Source: Neorhizobium galegae
Lineage (GTDB): Bacteria > Pseudomonadota > Alphaproteobacteria > Rhizobiales > Rhizobiaceae
Direction: 5' to 3'
DNA: 64,000 nucleotides
Assembly: GCF_017877135.1 (NCBI RefSeq)
Contig: NZ_JAGIPH010000006.1
Span: 1-64,000 of the forward strand
How positions within the stretch are numbered: the first letter of the stretch is position 1; the number at the start of each line of letters is the position of its first letter. A program made the translations under genes and the position numbers. Shown here in pieces: positions 51,286 through 60,463 of this stretch. The notes under the pieces are model-generated. The model was not told the DNA's origin and searched no databases. It saw only the letters and a list, made by a program, of their open reading frames with translations.

Positions 51286-52878
51286 ATGACGACGATGAAA
51301 AAGGACGACCGTGTGCGCCTGATCCCTGTTCTGCCGCTCTTTACCCTCTGCCTCCTCACCGCCCCGGCATTCGCGCAGGCGCCTGCCGAGGCCGAGGACG
51401 GCGGCAATCAGCGCCCGGAGCAGGCGCAGGCTGAACGCAACACACAAGAGTCGGCGAAGGAGGATGCCGCCGGCATTTTCAGCCTCCTGCCGGCCGATGT
51501 CACCACCGATCATGTGCTGCAAACGAAAGCCGGCCCGCTTGCCTATACGGCGACCGCCGGCACGCTGTCGCTGCGCGGGCAGGACGGCAAGGTGACCGCA
51601 AAGATCTTCTATACCGCCTACGGCGCCCGCGACCGGGCGCCGGGCCGGCCCGTCACCTTTGCCTTCAACGGTGGACCGGGGGCCGCCTCTGCCTATCTGC
51701 ATCTCGGCCTCGTCGGCCCCAAAATCCTGCCGTTTTCCGGCGACAATGCCGATGGCACGCAGCCGGTTCTCAAGGACAATCCCGAAAGCTGGCTTGCCTT
51801 TACCGATCTCGTGCTGATCGACCCGGTCGGCACCGGCTGGAGCCGGGCTGCAAACGAAGAGGCGGCTTCCCGTTTCTTTGGCGTGCGCCAGGATGCCGAA
51901 AGCCTTGCGAAGACTATCACGCTCTACGTTCAGGCCAACGATCTTCTGTCAGCGCCCAAATATCTTCTCGGCGAAAGCTATGGCGGCTTTCGCGCCGCCA
52001 AAGTGGCGATTGCCTTGAAGAACAGCCAGAACATGATCCCGTCCGGCATCATCATGGTCTCGCCGCTGATGGAGGGCCGCTTCCTGTTCGGCGCCGATGA
52101 CGATCCGCTGGCGGCTGCCCTGCAGCTTCCCTCGCTTGGGGCGGCCGAACTGGAGCGGAAGGGGCAATTCGACGCAAAAAACCTCGCCGATGCCGAAAGC
52201 TTTGCCATGGGTGAATACCTCACCACCCTTGCCGGCGCCGAGCCGCAGGGCGAGCGGGCAAAAGGCTTCTACGGCAGGATTGCGCAGCTGACCGGCGTGC
52301 CGGCGGACGTCGCGGCACGCACGCGCGGCTTCGTCGGCAATGTCTATGCCAAGCAGGCCGCCGGTACGGGGCACATTGTCAGCCCCTATGACGCCGGCAT
52401 TGCACTGCCCGACGCCTATCCGGAAGCACCCTACGGGCGCAATGACGATCCGGTTCTGGAAGGGTATACGCGCGCCTACGGCTCGGCCTTCGCCGCCTAT
52501 GCCCGCGAGATTTTGGGCTTTCGCACCGACATGACCTACACGCTGCTGAACGAAGAGATAAACCGCAAGTGGGAATGGAACGGCGGTCGCGGCAGCGAAA
52601 ACAACCGCGTCACGGCCGGCATCTCCACTGATCTGCGCGATCTCTTCTCCGTCATCCCCTCCTTCAGGCTGATGGTGGCGCATGGCTATAGCGATATCCT
52701 CACACCCTATGGCATGAGCCGCTATGTGCTGAACCACCTGCCGGCGGATCTCGTCACAGACCGCGCTAGCCTGAAGCTCTATCGCGGCGGACACATGTTC
52801 TACACCCGTGAGGACGACCGCCGGGCAATGTTTGAGGATGCCCGCGCCTTTTACGAGGGTGGAAAAGCCGGTAACTGA
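51286..52878 (+). CDS. Secreted S10 serine carboxypeptidase-like protein
   Basis: About 530 aa (ATG 51286; 51295 also possible). Signal peptide RLIPVLPLFTLCLLTAPAFAQA. Catalytic features of the S10 family: oxyanion motif FAFNGGPGAASAYL, the nucleophile Ser in LLGESYGGFRAAKVA, and a C-terminal His in LYRGGHMFYTRED. It probably hydrolyses peptides from their C-termini in the periplasm or medium. A glutamate/alanine-rich stretch (~25-60) follows the signal peptide. Single gene, followed by a GC-rich hairpin. Confidence 0.88.
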   Translation: MTTMKKDDRVRLIPVLPLFTLCLLTAPAFAQAPAEAEDGGNQRPEQAQAERNTQESAKEDAAGIFSLLPADVTTDHVLQTKAGPLAYTATAGTLSLRGQDGKVTAKIFYTAYGARDRAPGRPVTFAFNGGPGAASAYLHLGLVGPKILPFSGDNADGTQPVLKDNPESWLAFTDLVLIDPVGTGWSRAANEEAASRFFGVRQDAESLAKTITLYVQANDLLSAPKYLLGESYGGFRAAKVAIALKNSQNMIPSGIIMVSPLMEGRFLFGADDDPLAAALQLPSLGAAELERKGQFDAKNLADAESFAMGEYLTTLAGAEPQGERAKGFYGRIAQLTGVPADVAARTRGFVGNVYAKQAAGTGHIVSPYDAGIALPDAYPEAPYGRNDDPVLEGYTRAYGSAFAAYAREILGFRTDMTYTLLNEEINRKWEWNGGRGSENNRVTAGISTDLRDLFSVIPSFRLMVAHGYSDILTPYGMSRYVLNHLPADLVTDRASLKLYRGGHMFYTREDDRRAMFEDARAFYEGGKAGN

Positions 52879-52908
52879 ATTTTTCGCCGCCTTCAGATTC
52901 CACACGAA

Positions 52909-52928
52909 GGGGCGGGAACTTTCGCCCC
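52909..52928 (+). terminator. Hairpin after S10 peptidase gene
   Basis: GGGGCG (52909-52914) and CGCCCC (52923-52928) with an 8-base loop, within an extended AAGG...CCTT context; a short T-containing tail follows. A plausible intrinsic terminator. Confidence 0.45.
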
Positions 52929-52948
52929 CCTTTGCCACTTGAAGGGGA

Positions 52949-53260
52949 ATGGCAGATCATGAGCGCACGCCCTTTTCAACCTCGACCCGGTCACCCTCGC
53001 CCCGGCCATCCGGGCAAGGCCCCGATGGACGCGACCGGCTGATCCTTGCGCTCTACGCGCAGCTGAAAGCCGAGCGGGAAACGCGCGAAGCCATCGAATG
53101 GGCCGCCCGCAACGGCGGGCTCTCCAGCGAGGTTCTGGCGGCGATGGCGGGCGATCCTGTGCCCGTCATCACCGATGTGGACGTTGCCGCCGTCGAGCGG
53201 CTTCTCGCCCGCGAGCGCGCTGCAGCCGATGATCATGCCCCTCAAGGAGACACCCCATGA
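52949..53260 (+). CDS. Small hypothetical protein coupled to Ku
   Basis: 103 aa, not recognised. The first ~25 residues are Ser/Pro/Gly-rich; the rest is mostly helical and charged (DRLILALYAQLKAERETREAIEWAARNGG, then VDVAAVERLLARERAAADD). Its stop overlaps the Ku ATG (ATGA), so it is translationally coupled to Ku and LigD and may have a role in end joining. Ribosome-binding sequence AAGGGGA is almost adjacent to the ATG, an unusually short spacing, so the start is uncertain. Confidence 0.6.
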   Translation: MADHERTPFSTSTRSPSPRPSGQGPDGRDRLILALYAQLKAERETREAIEWAARNGGLSSEVLAAMAGDPVPVITDVDVAAVERLLARERAAADDHAPQGDTP

Positions 53261-54111
53261 CGCGGCGGGCGAGCTGGAGAGGTCATCTGAAGTTCGGTGA
53301 CCTTGTCTGTGATGTCGGGCTCTATTCGGCGCTGACCTCGACGGAAAAGATATCCTTCAACATCGTCAACCGCCGCACCGGCAACCGTGTCGAACGGCAA
53401 TATGTCGATAGCGATACCGGAGATGCGGTGGACAGGGACGACCAGGTCAAAGGCTATGAGCTGGAAAACGGCGAGCACCTGATCATCGAGGGCGACGAGC
53501 TTTCGCAGCTGATGCCCGACAATGACAAGGTGATCCGCATCACCGGCTTTCTCGATTGCGACGAGATCGACAAGCTCTATTTCGACCGCCCCTATTATCT
53601 GAGCCCGTCCTCGCCGGCAGATGACGAAGGCCTCTCTGTGTTTGCCCGCGCGATGAAAAAGGAGGGCGTGGCAGCGCTTGGCGAAGCGGTGCTGTTTCGC
53701 CGCAACCGCATTCTCCTCATACGCCCGCAGGCCGATGCGCTGGTCGCCACCACCTTGAACTACGATTACGAGGTGCGCGCCAAGGCAACCGTGTTCAAGG
53801 GCATTCCGGACGTCTCGTTCGACGACGAGATGCTGGAACTCGCCGGCCATATCATCGCCAAGCGCTCCGGCACCTTCGATCCGAGCGCCTATACGGACCG
53901 CTACAATGATGCGCTGGGGGAACTGGTGAAAGCGAAGATCGAGGGCCGCCCCATTGAGAAGCGCGCTCCCGAAAAGCGGGATAATGTCATCGACCTCAGG
54001 CAGGCGCTGCGCGAAAGTGCGGGCGCCGCAAGCCCCAAGACATCCAAGCCGAGCGCGAAAAAGGCGAACGCGCCGCGCAATAGCAAGAGCAAGAGCAAGA
54101 AGGCGGGCTGA
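53257..54111 (+). CDS. ku: Ku end-binding protein (first copy)
   Basis: 284-aa bacterial Ku. Start WRGHLKFGDLVCDVGLYSAL, central RTGNRVERQYVDSDTGDAV, DEIDKLYFDRPYYL and a lysine-rich C-terminal tail (KTSKPSAKKANAPRNSKSKSKK) are characteristic. The homodimer threads onto DNA ends and recruits LigD. ATGA overlap with the small gene before it and 3 bases before ligD, so the three form one operon. It differs from the convergent second Ku in sequence and tail. Confidence 0.94.
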   Translation: MTRRASWRGHLKFGDLVCDVGLYSALTSTEKISFNIVNRRTGNRVERQYVDSDTGDAVDRDDQVKGYELENGEHLIIEGDELSQLMPDNDKVIRITGFLDCDEIDKLYFDRPYYLSPSSPADDEGLSVFARAMKKEGVAALGEAVLFRRNRILLIRPQADALVATTLNYDYEVRAKATVFKGIPDVSFDDEMLELAGHIIAKRSGTFDPSAYTDRYNDALGELVKAKIEGRPIEKRAPEKRDNVIDLRQALRESAGAASPKTSKPSAKKANAPRNSKSKSKKAG

Positions 54112-54114
54112 TCC

Positions 54115-56622
54115 ATGGGCTTGCAGCGCTACAAGGCCAAACGCCGCTTCGATGCCACGCCCGAGCCGAGCGGCGATGAGGCGGCGAAAAAGAGCGCTGC
54201 TTCGGAAGGCGCAAGCTTCGTCATCCAGAAACATGCCGCGCGCCGCCTGCATTACGATTTCCGGCTGGAAATGGATGGCGTCCTCAAAAGCTGGGCGGTA
54301 ACACGCGGTCCAAGCCTTGATCCGGACGAGAAGCGGCTTGCCGTGCATGTGGAAGATCACCCCCTGAGCTATGGCGATTTCGAAGGCGTCATCCCGCGCG
54401 GGCAATATGGCGGCGGCACGGTGATCCTCTGGGATCGCGGCACCTGGCAGCCGGTGGGCGATGCCAGGACCGGTTACCGCAAGGGGCATCTGGAATTTAC
54501 TCTGGATGGCGAAAAGCTCTCCGGGCGCTGGCATCTGGTGCGCATGCATGGAAAGCCCGAGGAGAAGCGTGAGAACTGGCTGCTGATCAAGGTGGAGGAT
54601 GAGGTGGCGCGTCCCGGCAGCGGCGCCGATCTTCTGGACGAACTGCCGCTATCGGTAAAGACCGGCCGCAGCATCGAGGAGGTGGCGAAAAAGCCGGACG
54701 ATACCTGGAATTCAAAGCCGCTGTCTGCCAAGGCGCGCAAGGCTTCGGCCGGGGAGGAACAGGCGCATGCCTTTCCCAAAGGATCGAAGAAGGCAAAACT
54801 GCCCGATTTCGTCGCGCCCGCGCTTGCCACGCTGAAGCCGAAGCCGCCGCGCGGCGAGCGCTGGCTGCACGAGATCAAGTTCGATGGATACCGGCTGCAG
54901 GCGCATCTTGAAGACGGCGCGGTGAAGCTGCTGACCCGGAGCGGCCTCGACTGGACGGAAAAATTCGGCACGGCCGTGCCCGCGGCCATCGCCGCCCTTC
55001 CCGCACGCGAGGCGCTGATCGATGGCGAAATCGTCGTGCAGCGCGACAACGGCGCCTCCGATTTCTCCGCCCTGCAACAGGATCTGAGCGAAGGCCGCAG
55101 CGATCGCTTTGTCTATTATGCCTTCGATCTTCTGCACCTCGATGGCATGGACCTCAGGAACTCAGCGCTTGTGGAGCGCAAGGCGCTTCTGGAAAAGCTT
55201 CTGCCGTCCGGCGACGACGCCCTGCGCTACAGCGAGCATTTTAATGAGAACGGCGATCTTGTGCTGGATCATGCCTGCAGGCTCAGCCTCGAGGGCGTCA
55301 TTTCCAAGCAGCGCGCCAGCCGCTATGCCTCAGGCCGCAGCGGAGAGTGGGTGAAGTCCAAATGCTCGCTGAGGCAGGAATTCGTCATCGGCGGCTATAC
55401 GCTCTCCTCCACATCCGACCAGGCGATCGGCTCGCTGGCGCTCGGTGTCTACAAGGAGGGCAAGCTGTCCCATGTTGGCCGTGTCGGCACGGGCTTTACC
55501 GCATCCGTGGCCGAAATGCTGTTCAAACGCCTCGAGCAGACGACCACCAAGGACAGCCCGTTTTCCGAAAAGCTGTCTGCCCTTGCCCGGCGTGACCTTC
55601 ATTACGTCACGCCCATCGCGGTGGCGGAAGTGGAGTTTCGCGGCTGGTCCGGCGATGGCAACCTGCGCCATGCCTCCTTCCGCGGCCTTCGCGAAGACAA
55701 GCCGGCAGACGAGATCCACCGGGAGGATGAGACCGTGCCCGAGGAAAAGCCGAAAACCTCCTCGATCCGCTTCACCCATCCCGACCGGCTCTATTGGCCG
55801 AAGGACGGCGTGACCAAGGAGGGGCTTGCCGATTACTATGCCAGCGTCTGGCGTCATATCGCGCCCTTCATCGTCGACCGTCCACTGTCGCTGCTGCGCT
55901 GCCCGTCGGGCATCGACGGCCAGCGCTTCTTCCAGAAACATGCCTGGCGCGGCATGAGCAAGACCATCGGCCAGATCGCCGACCCGAAGGACAAGGGCGG
56001 CGAACCGCTGATCCGCATTACCGATTTTGACGGGTTGATGGCGCTGGTGCAATCGGCAACGCTCGAAATCCATCCCTGGGGCGCCACGACCCGCTCCTTC
56101 GAGAAGCCGGACATGATCACCATGGATCTCGATCCGGCTGGCGATGTCGGCTGGCCGGCGGTGATCGAGGGCGCGCTGGAGCTGAAGCGGCGCCTGGAGG
56201 AGATGGGGCTCGCAGCCTTCGTCAAAACCTCCGGCGGCAAGGGGCTTCACGTGGTGACACCGCTCAAGCCTGCGGCGACCTGGGCCGAGGTGAAGGCCTT
56301 TACCAAGACGCTTGCCGGCGACATGGCGAAATCCGAACCGGACAAATATCTGGCTGTCGCCACCAAGGCCAAGCGCGGCGGACGCATTTTCGTCGACTAT
56401 CTGCGCAATGGCCGCGGCAATACGGCGGTTGCGGCCTATTCCACCCGCGCACGGCCGGGCGCTGCGATCTCCACCCCCATCGACTGGTCGGAGCTGACGC
56501 CGGCCATCGGACCCGACTATTTTACCGTTGCAACGATGGCAAAACGGCTGCACGGGCTGTCTGCCGATCCGTGGGAAGGCTTTTTCGCCACCGCAAGGCC
56601 GCTTCCGAAAGGCAAGCAGTAA
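54115..56622 (+). CDS. ligD: DNA ligase D (end-joining ligase/polymerase)
   Basis: 835-aa multidomain protein. Residues ~35-185: 3'-phosphoesterase domain (FVIQKHAARRLHYDFRLEMDGVLKSWAVTRGP, YGGGTVILWDRG). Residues ~230-540: ATP-dependent ligase with the nucleotidyl-transfer Lys255 in EIKFDGYR, and the motif DGEIVVQRDN. Residues ~550-835: primase-type polymerase (RLYWPKDGVTKEGLADYY, catalytic DLDPAGDVGW, TSGGKGLHVVTPL). The order PE-ligase-polymerase is that of Rhizobiales. It seals and processes double-strand breaks with Ku. All catalytic motifs seem intact. Confidence 0.95.
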   Translation: MGLQRYKAKRRFDATPEPSGDEAAKKSAASEGASFVIQKHAARRLHYDFRLEMDGVLKSWAVTRGPSLDPDEKRLAVHVEDHPLSYGDFEGVIPRGQYGGGTVILWDRGTWQPVGDARTGYRKGHLEFTLDGEKLSGRWHLVRMHGKPEEKRENWLLIKVEDEVARPGSGADLLDELPLSVKTGRSIEEVAKKPDDTWNSKPLSAKARKASAGEEQAHAFPKGSKKAKLPDFVAPALATLKPKPPRGERWLHEIKFDGYRLQAHLEDGAVKLLTRSGLDWTEKFGTAVPAAIAALPAREALIDGEIVVQRDNGASDFSALQQDLSEGRSDRFVYYAFDLLHLDGMDLRNSALVERKALLEKLLPSGDDALRYSEHFNENGDLVLDHACRLSLEGVISKQRASRYASGRSGEWVKSKCSLRQEFVIGGYTLSSTSDQAIGSLALGVYKEGKLSHVGRVGTGFTASVAEMLFKRLEQTTTKDSPFSEKLSALARRDLHYVTPIAVAEVEFRGWSGDGNLRHASFRGLREDKPADEIHREDETVPEEKPKTSSIRFTHPDRLYWPKDGVTKEGLADYYASVWRHIAPFIVDRPLSLLRCPSGIDGQRFFQKHAWRGMSKTIGQIADPKDKGGEPLIRITDFDGLMALVQSATLEIHPWGATTRSFEKPDMITMDLDPAGDVGWPAVIEGALELKRRLEEMGLAAFVKTSGGKGLHVVTPLKPAATWAEVKAFTKTLAGDMAKSEPDKYLAVATKAKRGGRIFVDYLRNGRGNTAVAAYSTRARPGAAISTPIDWSELTPAIGPDYFTVATMAKRLHGLSADPWEGFFATARPLPKGKQ

Positions 56623-56647
56623 GAAAGCCCCGGCCGGGCGGCGCGTT

Positions 56648-57439
56648 TTACTTGCGCTCCGCCTGCAGGCTCTTTTTCAACGCATCCATGATGTTGACGA
56701 CATTGCCGCCGGTTTTTGCCGCACCTTGCGTCTTCTTCGCGCTCGCAGCGGGCTTATCCTTCGTCTTCTTCGTCAACAGGCGCTTGATCGCCTTCTGGAT
56801 CGGATCCTGAACCAGCGATGGCGTCCAGTCGGCTTTCTTTGACCTGATGCGCTTGCCTAGATCCGCAATCAGCGTCTTGTCGATCCCGCTCTCACGCTCA
56901 ACAGCATCGACGGCCTCGCGCATTTCTTCCGCATAATGCAGCGTCCACAGAATGATGCCCTTTCCCGACGGCTCCAGCAGCACCGCGTGTTCGCGCTTGT
57001 AAAGAACGAGCCGCGCAATACCCACGACGCCGTTTGCCTTCATCGCCTCGCGAATGACGCCAAAAGCCTCTGCGCCGATCTTGTCCTCGGGTTTGAGGAA
57101 ATGCGGCCGGTCGTACCAGATCCAGTCGATGGAACCGGCCGGCACAAAGGTCTCGATATCGATGATGCGCGTGCTTTCCAGCGCCACCGCATCGATCTCC
57201 TCATCATCCAGAAGAACGAACTCGCCGTCCTCCTTGGGGAAACCATGAACCTGGTTGCGGTCCGATACCGGCTTGTGGGTCACGCTGTCGACATAGCGGC
57301 TTTCGACGCGGTTTCCGGTCTGCCGGTTGAGAACGTGGAAGCGGATCTTGCCGCTTTGCGACACGGCCGGCGTCAACGAAACAGCCGCCGTGACAAGCGA
57401 AAGCCGCAAATGACCTTTCCAGAACGTTTGCCTCGCCAA
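56648..57439 (-). CDS. ku: Ku end-binding protein (second copy)
   Basis: 263-aa Ku with the same family landmarks (FWKGHLRLSLVTAAVSLTPAV, QTGNRVESRYVDSVTHKPV, SIDWIWYDRPHFLKPEDKIG) but a shorter, different tail (GGNVVNIMDALKKSLQAERK). It is convergent with ligD across 25 bases. Rhizobia commonly carry several Ku paralogues. Here two divergent types flank one LigD. They may form homodimers or heterodimers; this cannot be told from sequence. Confidence 0.94.
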   Translation of the reverse strand: MARQTFWKGHLRLSLVTAAVSLTPAVSQSGKIRFHVLNRQTGNRVESRYVDSVTHKPVSDRNQVHGFPKEDGEFVLLDDEEIDAVALESTRIIDIETFVPAGSIDWIWYDRPHFLKPEDKIGAEAFGVIREAMKANGVVGIARLVLYKREHAVLLEPSGKGIILWTLHYAEEMREAVDAVERESGIDKTLIADLGKRIRSKKADWTPSLVQDPIQKAIKRLLTKKTKDKPAASAKKTQGAAKTGGNVVNIMDALKKSLQAERK

Positions 57440-57834
57440 TGCCTTACTCCCGCTTCATGACGCCAAGTATCGTTCTTCGAATTCTTGTGGAAAGTCGCGC
57501 CGTTTTATCTTAGAAGACCGCGCGACAAGAGTATCAATTCTTGCATAAAACAAACCGTACCACCTATACACGAGCCACAATCTTGAGTGATGCCGATCTC
57601 AGCACCGCTATTTCCCACCAGAACCTGACAATGGTCGAGAATGGCGGAAGTTCCGGGCTGTTCGGACGGCGCGCCGGCCAATGGCGCAGAGCGACGTGAC
57701 GCGCTGCTGCGACCAAGCGCCGAGCCGGCTGTAAGGCCGCGTTCAGGCTGCTGTCAGGAATTTTTCCCACTGCCTCATGAACAGACATCAACCCTGGACG
57801 TCGGTCCAGCCAATGCCTCGGGAAGGACATCGCA
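57440..57834. other. Divergent intergenic region, ku and eptA
   Basis: A 395-base region between the minus-strand Ku gene and the plus-strand eptA-like gene. The Ku half is AT-rich (57480-57570). The eptA half contains the TTCAGG-N6-TCAGGA box (57742-57759). No gene is evident. Confidence 0.5.
57742..57759 (+). promoter_or_regulatory. Direct-repeat box upstream of eptA-like gene
   Basis: TTCAGG-CTGCTG-TCAGGA, with the TCAGG units 11 bases apart as for OmpR-family regulators. A CATGAA 16 bases downstream could be the -10, and the TTG start of the gene is 76 bases away. Related boxes precede the two other units of the block. Confidence 0.5.
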
Positions 57835-59466
57835 TTGAAACTTGAGGCATTGTTGGCCCGCCGGCCGCGCATTGGCAGTGTCACGCTTGCGATCGTAACG
57901 GCACTCTATGTGCTGTTCGCGTTGAACCAGTCCTTCTGGGGCAAGACCTTCACTTATCTGTCCGGGCAGAACCTGGCGCTCGCGTGCCTGATGGTCGGCC
58001 TTTCCGGCGGCTATGTCGCGCTGTTTGTGACGGTGTCGGTCAAGTACCTGATGAAGCCGGTCCTGATCCTCTTCATCCTTACTGCCGCCGCCACGGCCTG
58101 GTTCATGGATCAGTTCGGCGTGATCGTGGATCTCGATATGATTCGCAATGCGGCCGAAACCTCCATGCCGGAAGCAAACCACCTGATTACGGCAGGCTTT
58201 GTCCTGCATATGGTTCTCTACGGCCTCCTGCCGTCGGCGCTGGTTGCCTGGGTGCGGATCCGTCATCGCAATTTTCCTAGGAAATTCGCCTATAACATGG
58301 CGATCATCGTCCCCTGCCTCGCGCTCCTCCTCGGCGCGGGACTGGCGCAGGCCGGCATTTTTGCCTTTGCCACGCGCCAGCACCGCGACTGGTTCGACAC
58401 CCTCAATCCGATCTTCCCGATGGTGAGCGCCGGACGCTATCTGGCGGGCTCCGCCAAGGAGCGCGATATCGTCGCGCAACCGATCGGCACCGATGCCAAG
58501 GTCCGCGATGCCGCAACGGCTGCCAACCGCAAGCCGCGCGTCACCATTGTCGTCGTTGGCGAAACGGCGCGTGCGGACAGTTTTCAGCTCGGCGGCTATG
58601 CCCGTGCGACGAACCCGGAACTGTCCAAGCGCGATATCCTGTATTTCACCGATACATCCTCCTGCGGCACGGCAACAGCCGTCTCGGTGCCCTGCATGTT
58701 CTCCGGCCTCGGCCGCGGCAGCTATTCGCATGGCAAGGGTCTGGCGCGCGAAAACCTCATGGATGTGCTGGTGCATGCCGGCATCCGCACCGAATGGTGG
58801 GACAACAATACCGGCAGCAAGGGCATGGCAGAGCGCATTCCCTACAAGGAGCTTTACCGCTCGGATGACCCGCGCTTCTGCGAAAATGGCGAATGCAAGG
58901 ATGCCATCCTGCTCGACCAGCTGAATGCGTGGCTCAACTCGGTGACCGGCGACAGCGTGCTGGTCCTGCACCAGCTCGGCAGTCATGGCCCGGCCTACTA
59001 CGCCCGCTATCCCGACGAATACCGCCTGTTCACGCCCGATTGCCGCTCGTCGGAATTTTCCAAGTGCCACCGCGACGATATCGTCAATGCCTATGACAAT
59101 TCGATCGCCTATACCGACCATATCCTCGCCAGCGTGATCGACATGTTGAACGCGCAGCAGGGCCGGATTTCGCCCTCGATGATCTACATGTCCGACCATG
59201 GCGAATCGCTGGGTGAAAAGGGTCTCTTCCTGCACGGCGCCCCCTGGGTGGTGGCGCCGGCGCAGCAGACCCACATCCCCTTCGTGCTGTGGCTGGGCGA
59301 GGAGGCGAAACGCCGCACCAACCCCGCCTGCTGGGCCAAGCAGGTCTCGCTGCCGCAATCGCATGACAACCTGTTCCACACGGTCCTCGGCATGATGCAG
59401 GTGGACACCGAGGTGCGCAATCCGAAGCTCGACCTCATGAGCGTATGCCAGGCGGCCAACAGTTGA
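57835..59466 (+). CDS. eptA: Lipid A phosphoethanolamine transferase (EptA-like)
   Basis: 543 aa; start is TTG 57835, with AAGGA 8 bases upstream. Four to five N-terminal membrane helices (to about residue 180) are followed by the alkaline-phosphatase-like periplasmic domain. The nucleophile Thr is in SSCGTATAVSVPCMFS, and metal ligands lie in VVVGETARADSF, HQLGSHGPAYY and MSDHGESLGEKGLFLHG. It transfers phosphoethanolamine from phosphatidylethanolamine to lipid A or another surface glycolipid, lowering negative charge. dgkA overlaps its 3' end by 22 bases. Confidence 0.92.
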   Translation: MKLEALLARRPRIGSVTLAIVTALYVLFALNQSFWGKTFTYLSGQNLALACLMVGLSGGYVALFVTVSVKYLMKPVLILFILTAAATAWFMDQFGVIVDLDMIRNAAETSMPEANHLITAGFVLHMVLYGLLPSALVAWVRIRHRNFPRKFAYNMAIIVPCLALLLGAGLAQAGIFAFATRQHRDWFDTLNPIFPMVSAGRYLAGSAKERDIVAQPIGTDAKVRDAATAANRKPRVTIVVVGETARADSFQLGGYARATNPELSKRDILYFTDTSSCGTATAVSVPCMFSGLGRGSYSHGKGLARENLMDVLVHAGIRTEWWDNNTGSKGMAERIPYKELYRSDDPRFCENGECKDAILLDQLNAWLNSVTGDSVLVLHQLGSHGPAYYARYPDEYRLFTPDCRSSEFSKCHRDDIVNAYDNSIAYTDHILASVIDMLNAQQGRISPSMIYMSDHGESLGEKGLFLHGAPWVVAPAQQTHIPFVLWLGEEAKRRTNPACWAKQVSLPQSHDNLFHTVLGMMQVDTEVRNPKLDLMSVCQAANS

Positions 59467-59855
59467 GCGCGGAACCATCGCACAAGATCGGCGGCCTGAA
59501 GCACTTGGCCGCCGCCCAGCGCTACTCGCTGAGCGGGCTTGGGCGGCTGTGGCAGGAAACGGCCTTTCGCCATGAAGTGGCAGCCCTTGCCGCTTCGCTG
59601 ATGTTCTTTGCCGCAATCGGCGCCCAGGCGCTGAGCTACGTGGCGCTGGTCATGCTGTTTCTGTTGGTGGTGGCGGTGGAGGCGATCAATACCGCGATCG
59701 AAGAAATCATCGACCGCATCTCGCCGGAGCAATCGCTGACCGGCAGGCATGCCAAGGATCTGGGCTCGCTGGCCGTCTATTGCGGGCTTGTGGCCTGGGC
59801 CCTACTGCTCATCACAACGCTTGCGACGCGGCTCGGGCTTTTGCCCGGGCTCTGA
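59445..59855 (+). CDS. dgkA: Diacylglycerol kinase
   Basis: 136-aa (ATG 59445; TTG 59463 also possible) small integral-membrane kinase with three helices. The signature VEAINTAIEEIIDRISPEQSLTGRHAKDLGSLAV is intact. It phosphorylates diacylglycerol to phosphatidate. Diacylglycerol is the by-product of phosphoethanolamine transfer from phosphatidylethanolamine, so coupling to eptA is functionally logical. It overlaps eptA by 22 bases. Followed by a strong hairpin shared with the convergent cytochrome gene. Confidence 0.93.
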   Translation: MPGGQQLSAEPSHKIGGLKHLAAAQRYSLSGLGRLWQETAFRHEVAALAASLMFFAAIGAQALSYVALVMLFLLVVAVEAINTAIEEIIDRISPEQSLTGRHAKDLGSLAVYCGLVAWALLLITTLATRLGLLPGL

Positions 59856-59865
59856 AACCGCTGCG

Positions 59866-59891
59866 GGCGCCGTGGGAAGAACCACGGCGCC
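59866..59891. terminator. Bidirectional terminator between dgkA and cytochrome b gene
   Basis: Perfect 10-pair stem GGCGCCGTGG / CCACGGCGCC with a 6-base loop, in the gap between convergent genes. Confidence 0.6.
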
Positions 59892-59922
59892 TCGCCTCTC
59901 ATCTGCTTTGATGTCTCTTGTC

Positions 59923-60462
59923 TCAGATCACGTCGCCGGGAGCGGGCGGGCGCTTGACGCCGGTGACCATGGCACGAACGAGGTTTTCACTGTGCCTGAG
60001 GCTTGCCACGAGAACGCCGGCAAGATGCAGGATAACGCAACCGATCATCACATTGACCAGCCGCCGGTGCAGGTCTTCCACCCATTCGATGCCCCAATAG
60101 GCATCGGTGGTCTGCAGCCAGCCGGTAAAGGCAACCGACGCGACCAGAATGATCAGCGCTAACACCATCAGCCCGCCCAGCGGATTATGGCCGAGATAGC
60201 GCCGCTCGCGATGGGCCACCACGTCGCTGGCATAGGCGATCACGCGGGTCGGACGACGGATGAACTGGGAAAAACGCGCGTAACGCGAGCCCGCAATGCC
60301 CATGACGAGACGCGCGGCAATCAGGCCGCCGGCGGTATATCCGGCAAATTCATGCACTTGCCGCAGGTCTTCCGCCGAAAACCAGGCAACGGCAAAGCTC
60401 GTCACCAGTCCCCAATGGAACACCCGCACATAAGGGTCCCAGACCCTGACCGTCGCCGGCAT
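59923..60462 (-). CDS. Cytochrome b561/hydrogenase-type membrane cytochrome b
   Basis: 179-aa four-helix di-haem-type cytochrome: RVWDPYVRVFHWGLVTSFAVAWF (first haem-ligand His), RQVHEFAGYTAGGLIAARLVMG, GHNPLGGLMVLALIILV and LHRRLVNVMIGCVILHLAGVLV (C-terminal haem ligand His). Members shuttle electrons to periplasmic partners. It begins 2 bases after the PepSY gene stop and is probably co-transcribed with it under the 60787-60804 box. The electron acceptor is unknown. Confidence 0.88.
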   Translation of the reverse strand: MPATVRVWDPYVRVFHWGLVTSFAVAWFSAEDLRQVHEFAGYTAGGLIAARLVMGIAGSRYARFSQFIRRPTRVIAYASDVVAHRERRYLGHNPLGGLMVLALIILVASVAFTGWLQTTDAYWGIEWVEDLHRRLVNVMIGCVILHLAGVLVASLRHSENLVRAMVTGVKRPPAPGDVI

Positions 60463-60463
60463 C

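Noticed and set aside
57775-59616. 613-codon minus-strand frame opposite eptA
   Set aside because: Antisense shadow of the phosphoethanolamine transferase.
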